From the NCBI GenBank assembly GCA_045643785.1, contig JAZRFR010000007.1, positions 1-9,155 of the forward strand: 9,155 nucleotides of DNA. Reading direction: 5' to 3'. The notes under the pieces were generated by a model. The model was not told the origin of the DNA. It made no database searches and saw only the letters and a program-made list of their open reading frames with translations. The position numbers and the translations under genes are program-made. The stretch comes from CAMEON01 sp045643785. GTDB taxonomy: Bacteria > Bacillota > Clostridia > Oscillospirales > CAG-272. Below, one piece after another: positions 5,824 to 9,155 of this stretch. Every line of letters starts with the position of its first letter. The stretch's first letter is position 1.

Positions 5824-6978
5824 TCATTCGTAGGCGGGCTCGGTGACGGCGGGGTACTCATCGGTTGAGGGAACGGCGGTTTCGGGCGGCTGATATACGC
5901 CCAGGGAAAAATCGGCATAGTCTATCGCTTCTTCGTCGGTATTCAGAATATACAGACGGTACACACCGGGGAGCCACGCCTCCGGGGTATGCAGGGAGAT
6001 GCGGACGTCAAAGGCCGCGTAGGCATCGTCGCCTACCCAGACTCCGTTAGCGGGATCGCGGGTGCCTATGCCCGTGGAGGACAGGCTCCATGTGGCCTCG
6101 GACGGGTTGGGCGTCCCCTTTAATTTGACCACGAAGACTGTGTGATCGGGAATCTCCAGCACCTCATTTGGCTTTGTGGCCAAGATGAGCGCCGCCACGT
6201 CTATGCGACCGCCGAACGGAGACGGAGTGACCGTAATTTCGTTTATGGCGAAGAGCTTGTCTTCAGCGGCGGGGAACTCTGTGACAGGGTGGACTTCCGT
6301 TTCCGTGTGCCCGGATTCCGGTTCCTGTGTCCGAGTCTCCGCATCCTCGACGGTAAACTCACACCAAGCCACCGACACGTACTTCTCCCCATCATACTCC
6401 GTGGCGTGGAGACGGTAGGTGCCGGCGGTTAGGGGTGAGCCCTCGATGCGGATGGCTTTTGTGAGGAAAGCGTATTCATCCTTTTTGGGGGCGGCTTCGG
6501 TGAATTCCTCCGTATAGGAAATAGGGACGGCCTCGGCACCCTCTGCGGTGAGCTTTTCCAGATGCCAACCGCCGGGGGTGGAGATGGGCTCTCCCTTGTC
6601 CTTACCCACCATGGCCACGGTGATACTGTCGGCGCCCTCCGGGTAATTGGACTGCTCCATAATCAGGGAGTAGTTCACCCCTTCATCGCTCATTTCAATG
6701 GTACTGTCTGCGGGGGGAGCGGGCGGCGGGGAGGTCGGGGGTTCTTTCCCCGCGCGGATGATGAAAACAAGCACGGCAAGTGCGATCAGACCCGAAATCA
6801 CGGCGGCGCTCCAGCCGCTGTTCAGAAAGCGGCGGAAACGACCCTCGGGCTTTGCGGGGTAGGCGATGCCCGCTTCGGCCTCGTAGAGCATCTGCTCGGC
6901 GGCCAGCACGTATTCGTCAGAAATCCGGCTCATAGCGGCAAAGGCGTTCAGGGCGCGGGTTTTATTCCGTTCGGTCAT
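5824..6978 (-). CDS. Membrane-anchored putative anti-sigma factor / sensor
   Basis: A 384-residue type II-like membrane protein. Residues 1-52 are a charged cytoplasmic segment (RNKTRALNAFAAMSRISDEY, then LAAEQMLYEAEAG). One hydrophobic helix lies at about 56-75 (WSAAVISGLIALAVLVFIIR). A Pro/Ser-rich linker follows (EPPTSPPPAPPAD), then a large extracytoplasmic part with two beta-rich Ig-like domains at about 100-215 and 240-365. Each ends in a related strand pattern (TAGTYRLHATEYDGE and LPGVYRLYILNTDEE), suggesting duplication of a Big-type domain. It overlaps the upstream ECF sigma gene by 4 bases (ATGA), a common arrangement for sigma and anti-sigma pairs. The cytoplasmic N-terminus would be the sigma-binding part. 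There is no HxxxCxxC zinc motif, so it is not a ZAS-type anti-sigma. The function is inferred from topology and context. An intrinsic terminator follows. Confidence 0.85.
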   Translation of the reverse strand: MTERNKTRALNAFAAMSRISDEYVLAAEQMLYEAEAGIAYPAKPEGRFRRFLNSGWSAAVISGLIALAVLVFIIRAGKEPPTSPPPAPPADSTIEMSDEGVNYSLIMEQSNYPEGADSITVAMVGKDKGEPISTPGGWHLEKLTAEGAEAVPISYTEEFTEAAPKKDEYAFLTKAIRIEGSPLTAGTYRLHATEYDGEKYVSVAWCEFTVEDAETRTQEPESGHTETEVHPVTEFPAAEDKLFAINEITVTPSPFGGRIDVAALILATKPNEVLEIPDHTVFVVKLKGTPNPSEATWSLSSTGIGTRDPANGVWVGDDAYAAFDVRISLHTPEAWLPGVYRLYILNTDEEAIDYADFSLGVYQPPETAVPSTDEYPAVTEPAYE

Positions 6979-7529
6979 ACTTGATGCCCCCTTTCGGAGA
7001 GATAGGCGCGCAGCTTCTCGCGGGTGCGGTAGAGGCGGGCGGAGAGGTTGTTGGGCTGCATCTTGAAGGCCCCCGCCAGCCGCGCCACCGAGTGGCCGTG
7101 CCAGTAGCGCAGGATAAAGAGATTTCGTTCCTCGGCGGGCAGATCCTCCAGAAAGCCCGCCAGCAGCATGGGCAGGTCGGAGTCCTCCTCCTCTCTCGCG
7201 GGGAGGATCTCGGAAAGTTCCTCCAGCGCGAGGTCAAACTCGGGATTCCGTGTTTTGCGCTGACGGTAGCGGTCAATGGCCAGATTGCGGGTGATCTTTC
7301 CCAGAAACAGCCGCAGAACGGTGGGCTTTTGGGGCGGGATGGAGTTCCAGGTCTTGAGGTATGTATCGTTGACGCATTCCTCGGCGTCGGGCTGACTGTT
7401 CAGAATGTTCATGGCCACCGACAGGCAGTAGTGGCCGTAGATGCGGGCGGTATGTTCAATAGCGGCTTCGTCCCGGGCGAGGTAGAGAGCCACGATGTCC
7501 GCGTCGGTGAGGGGCTTTTCGCTCTTCAT
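6975..7529 (-). CDS. ECF-type RNA polymerase sigma factor
   Basis: A 184-residue protein with only sigma regions 2 and 4, as in ECF sigma factors. Region 2 spans about residues 20-90, with core-binding and -10 recognition features in AEECVNDTYLKTWNSIPP (49-66) and FLGKITRNLAIDRYRQRKTR (75-94). A short acidic linker (AREEEDSDLP) follows. Region 4 spans about 122-178, with EDLPAEERNLFILRYWHGHS and the helix-turn-helix SVARLAGAFKMQPNNLSARL (147-166) then YRTREKLRAYL. It directs RNA polymerase to a small regulon, probably in response to an envelope signal sensed by the coupled membrane protein; that role is inferred. The start has AAAGGAG 7 bases upstream. Its stop overlaps the start of the next gene by 4 bases. 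Self-regulation is plausible but no ECF-type promoter was recognised upstream. Confidence 0.93.
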   Translation of the reverse strand: MKSEKPLTDADIVALYLARDEAAIEHTARIYGHYCLSVAMNILNSQPDAEECVNDTYLKTWNSIPPQKPTVLRLFLGKITRNLAIDRYRQRKTRNPEFDLALEELSEILPAREEEDSDLPMLLAGFLEDLPAEERNLFILRYWHGHSVARLAGAFKMQPNNLSARLYRTREKLRAYLSERGHQV

Positions 7530-7566
7530 GGTGTTGCTCCTTTCGTTGGAATGGGGCTATGGATTT

Positions 7567-7595
7567 ATTATACCATATAAGACGAAGATTTTGGG
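7567..7595 (-). promoter_or_regulatory. Possible promoter of the sigma factor operon
   Basis: A perfect TATAAT reads leftward at 7567-7572 in an AT-rich stretch, 38 bases before the sigma gene start. At a 17-base spacing the -35 region is about CCAAAA, which is poor, so the promoter may be weak or need an activator. The family A repeat starts about 35 bases further upstream. Confidence 0.5.
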
Positions 7596-7631
7596 GAAAT
7601 ATGACGGGATATTTGAAAAAATATTCGAGAT

Positions 7632-7834
7632 TTCAAATTTGGGTTTGGCGGTGAGTTCTCCAATGACCCAATGTAGGGACGGGCGTCCTCGACCGTCCGT
7701 GACCTACCCATTAAAGTTTGTTGTCGAATCAAGGATATTTCGGACAGACGAGATGTCGAACAAGTTCGACCGCCTGTCCCTACAGATTCAATTTGTTGGC
7801 CGGACTCAAACCCCCCGCCAAACCCCAATTTGAA
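7632..7834. repeat. Family A repeat, copy 2 (MITE-like)
   Basis: A 203-bp repeat, the better preserved copy. The terminal inverted repeats are TTCAAATTTGGGTTTGGCGG (7632-7651) and the complement of 7815-7834, which reads TTCAAATTGGGGTTTGGCGG, matching at 19 of 20 positions. The interior is the same as in copy 1: the inverted TGTAGGGAC/GTCCCTACA pair and the TCGAAC-AA-GTTCGA hairpin. It lies between the divergent sigma factor and yicC promoters. Both copies contain a long minus-strand open frame of nearly the same sequence, but with no ribosome binding site or protein-like features it is not treated as a gene. No target-site duplication could be defined with confidence. Confidence 0.92.
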
Positions 7835-7923
7835 GTCCCCCTTCGCCTTCCGTCATTTTGCCCAATGTCCCTTTCTCTATAAAATTTCTTTTGTGCAACT
7901 AATCCGAAATTTCACAAAAACCA

Positions 7924-7952
7924 TTGACAAGATTCCGGAAATGGTGTAAAAT
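7924..7952 (+). promoter_or_regulatory. yicC: Sigma-A type promoter of yicC-remA
   Basis: TTGACA (7924-7929) is full consensus, followed by a 17-base spacer and TAAAAT (7947-7952). Transcription would start near 7959, giving a leader of about 43 bases. Just upstream, TTTTGTG (7889-7895) and CACAAAA (7913-7919) form an inverted pair that could be a regulator site; this is weak evidence. The rest of 7835-7923 shows nothing recognisable. Confidence 0.88.
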
Positions 7953-8001
7953 TGAAAATGTATAGATATGCCAACACTAATTTCGGAAGGAACTTCAATA
8001 T

Positions 8002-8898
8002 ATGAGAAGCATGACCGCCTTCGGTCGCGCCACCGTCGCGGGAGAGGGCTACGAGCTGACCGTCGAGCTTCGCTCGGTCAACAACCGCTACCTGGATCTG
8101 AATTTCCGTCTGCCCCGCGCCTGGACGGCCCAGGAGGAGCGCATCAAGGCGACCCTCTCTGCCATGGGCGTAAACCGCGGCAAGGTGGATTTCTCGGTAT
8201 CCCTCACGGATACCCGCGCCCAGTCCGGCGCCGCCCTGCTGGAGCCCGATCTCGACGCCGCCCGCCGCTACGTAGAGGCCGCCCTGCTTCTGCGGGATGA
8301 GCTGAACGTGGATCACGATCTGACCACCACCCGCCTTCTGACCCTGCCTGGGGTCATGGTGCCTGTTAAGGAAGACACCGCCGAGGACGACGATGCCGTG
8401 TGGGCCAAGCTCTCCCCCGCCGTCACCGAGGCCGTGACCGCCTTCCTCGCCGCCCGTGAGCGGGAGGGCGCAAGACTCGCTTCCGACGTGCTCGCCAAGC
8501 TGGATGGCATTCGCGCTCTGGTGGCCACCATCGCCGCCCGCTCCGCCGAGAACGTCGCCGCCTACCGCGTGCGCTTTGAGGAGAGACTCCGCGCCGCCCT
8601 TGGTGAGACGGGAGCGACCTTTGACGAGAACCGCGTCATCACCGAGTGCGCCATCTACGCTGACCGCGTGGCCATCGACGAGGAGCTGGTTCGCCTGGCG
8701 TCCCACTTCGACGCCCTGGAGGGACTGTTCAAGTCCTCGGAAGCCGTGGGTCGTAAGATCGACTTCATGCTCCAGGAGACCAACCGCGAGATCAACACCA
8801 TCGGCTCCAAATGCTCCGACGCCGCCATGGCCCGCACCGTGGCCGAGGTCAAGAGTGAGCTGGAAAAGATCCGCGAGCAAATTCAGAACATCGAGTAA
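8002..8898 (+). CDS. yicC: YicC/YloC family endoribonuclease
   Basis: A 298-residue protein, close to the family's usual length of about 290. The N-terminal YicC-like domain (PF03755) begins RSMTAFGRATVAGEGYELTV and continues ELRSVNNRYLDLNFRLPRAW (22-41). The C-terminal domain (DUF1732, PF08340) carries RVITECAIYADRVAIDEELV (211-230), RLASHFDALEGLF, then GRKIDFMLQETNREINTIGS (250-269), and ends with the typical SELEKIREQIQNIE tail. YicC/YloC proteins are endoribonucleases involved in RNA turnover; the domain layout here is complete, so activity is expected. The SD is GGAAGGA about 10 bases before the ATG. remA follows 24 bases after the stop, the usual Firmicutes order, in which gmk and rpoZ normally come next (outside the window). 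Confidence 0.97.
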   Translation: MRSMTAFGRATVAGEGYELTVELRSVNNRYLDLNFRLPRAWTAQEERIKATLSAMGVNRGKVDFSVSLTDTRAQSGAALLEPDLDAARRYVEAALLLRDELNVDHDLTTTRLLTLPGVMVPVKEDTAEDDDAVWAKLSPAVTEAVTAFLAAREREGARLASDVLAKLDGIRALVATIAARSAENVAAYRVRFEERLRAALGETGATFDENRVITECAIYADRVAIDEELVRLASHFDALEGLFKSSEAVGRKIDFMLQETNREINTIGSKCSDAAMARTVAEVKSELEKIREQIQNIE

Positions 8899-8922
8899 CC
8901 GCGACGGAAGAAAGGATATACC

Positions 8923-9155
8923 ATGAAATTCATCAACATCGGTTACGGCAACATGGTCGCCGTGGACCGCATCGTCACCCTGGTCAGCCCCGATTCCGCC
9001 CCCATCAAGCGTCTCATTCAGGACGCCAAGGACGAGGGACGGGTCATCGACGTGACCTGCGGACGTAAGACCCGCGCCGTCATCATCACGGATTCCGAGC
9101 ACGTCATTCTGGCCGCCATTCAGACCGAGACCATCGCCAACCGCCTGGAGAACGA
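8923..9155 (+). CDS. remA: RemA/DUF370 regulator, 3' end cut by window
   Basis: The first 77 codons of a RemA (DUF370) protein, which is normally about 85-90 residues. It starts MKFINIGYGNMVAVDRIVTL, then SPDSAPIKRLIQDAKDEGR, then CGRKTRAVIITDSEHVILAA and IQTETIANRL, all close to the family pattern. In Bacillus subtilis, RemA is a DNA-binding activator of biofilm matrix genes. In non-Bacillus clostridia its targets are largely unknown, so the exact role here is not claimed. AAAGGA lies 7 bases before the ATG. It is co-transcribed with yicC. The sequence ends before the stop codon, so the C-terminus is not seen. Confidence 0.95.
   Translation, partial: MKFINIGYGNMVAVDRIVTLVSPDSAPIKRLIQDAKDEGRVIDVTCGRKTRAVIITDSEHVILAAIQTETIANRLEN

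Noticed and set aside
7912..9102. Long minus-strand open frame of 396 codons opposite yicC and remA
   Set aside because: It is antisense to two clearly conserved genes and its Gly/His/Val-rich, low-complexity translation is typical of a shadow frame in GC-rich DNA.

Overview
The window looks like chromosomal DNA of a GC-rich anaerobic Firmicute, most likely a gut Clostridium relative of the Oscillospirales/Ruminococcaceae type. The reasons are GAAAGGAG-type ribosome binding sites before nearly every gene, sigma-A style promoters, and Firmicutes gene pairs: yicC/yloC-remA, and efp followed by an acidic zinc-ribbon protein of the CD1247 N-terminal type. The species assignment is inference.

Layout, left to right. 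(1) A leftward cluster at 85-4007 reads, in transcription order: DUF3006-like small protein, plsY (acyl-phosphate:glycerol-3-phosphate acyltransferase), a class I SAM methyltransferase, an unrecognised 117-residue protein and a Sel1/TPR-like repeat protein. A strong promoter lies at 4070-4098. Two large palindromic repeats (family B) fill the gaps between plsY and the methyltransferase gene and between the methyltransferase gene and the 117-residue gene. A third, cut by the window edge, follows the last gene. (2) A leftward operon at 4439-5602, efp then the acidic zinc-ribbon gene, has a near-consensus promoter at 5687-5715 and a clear intrinsic terminator at 4394-4424. (3) A leftward ECF sigma factor gene and a membrane-anchored putative anti-sigma/sensor gene (5824-7529) overlap by 4 bases and end at an intrinsic terminator. 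(4) Rightward, yicC (YicC/YloC endoribonuclease) and remA, which is cut by the right edge, run from a near-consensus promoter at 7924-7952.

The most interesting material is between the genes. There are two families of structured, apparently non-coding repeats. Family A (4179-4381 and 7632-7834) is about 200 bp with roughly 20-bp terminal inverted repeats, and its two copies are almost identical. Family B (1-87, 1296-1492, 2733-2954) is a nested palindrome built from several perfect hairpins whose stem sequences differ between copies while pairing is kept. Both families end in the same AAATTTGGGTTTG-like motif, so they may have been spread by the same machinery. The B copies lie tightly between one gene's stop codon and the next gene's Shine-Dalgarno site, with the stop codon at or inside the repeat end.

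No RNA gene, CRISPR array, transposase gene or defence system was seen. The protein-coding content is mostly ordinary housekeeping. The unusual part is the repeat system.
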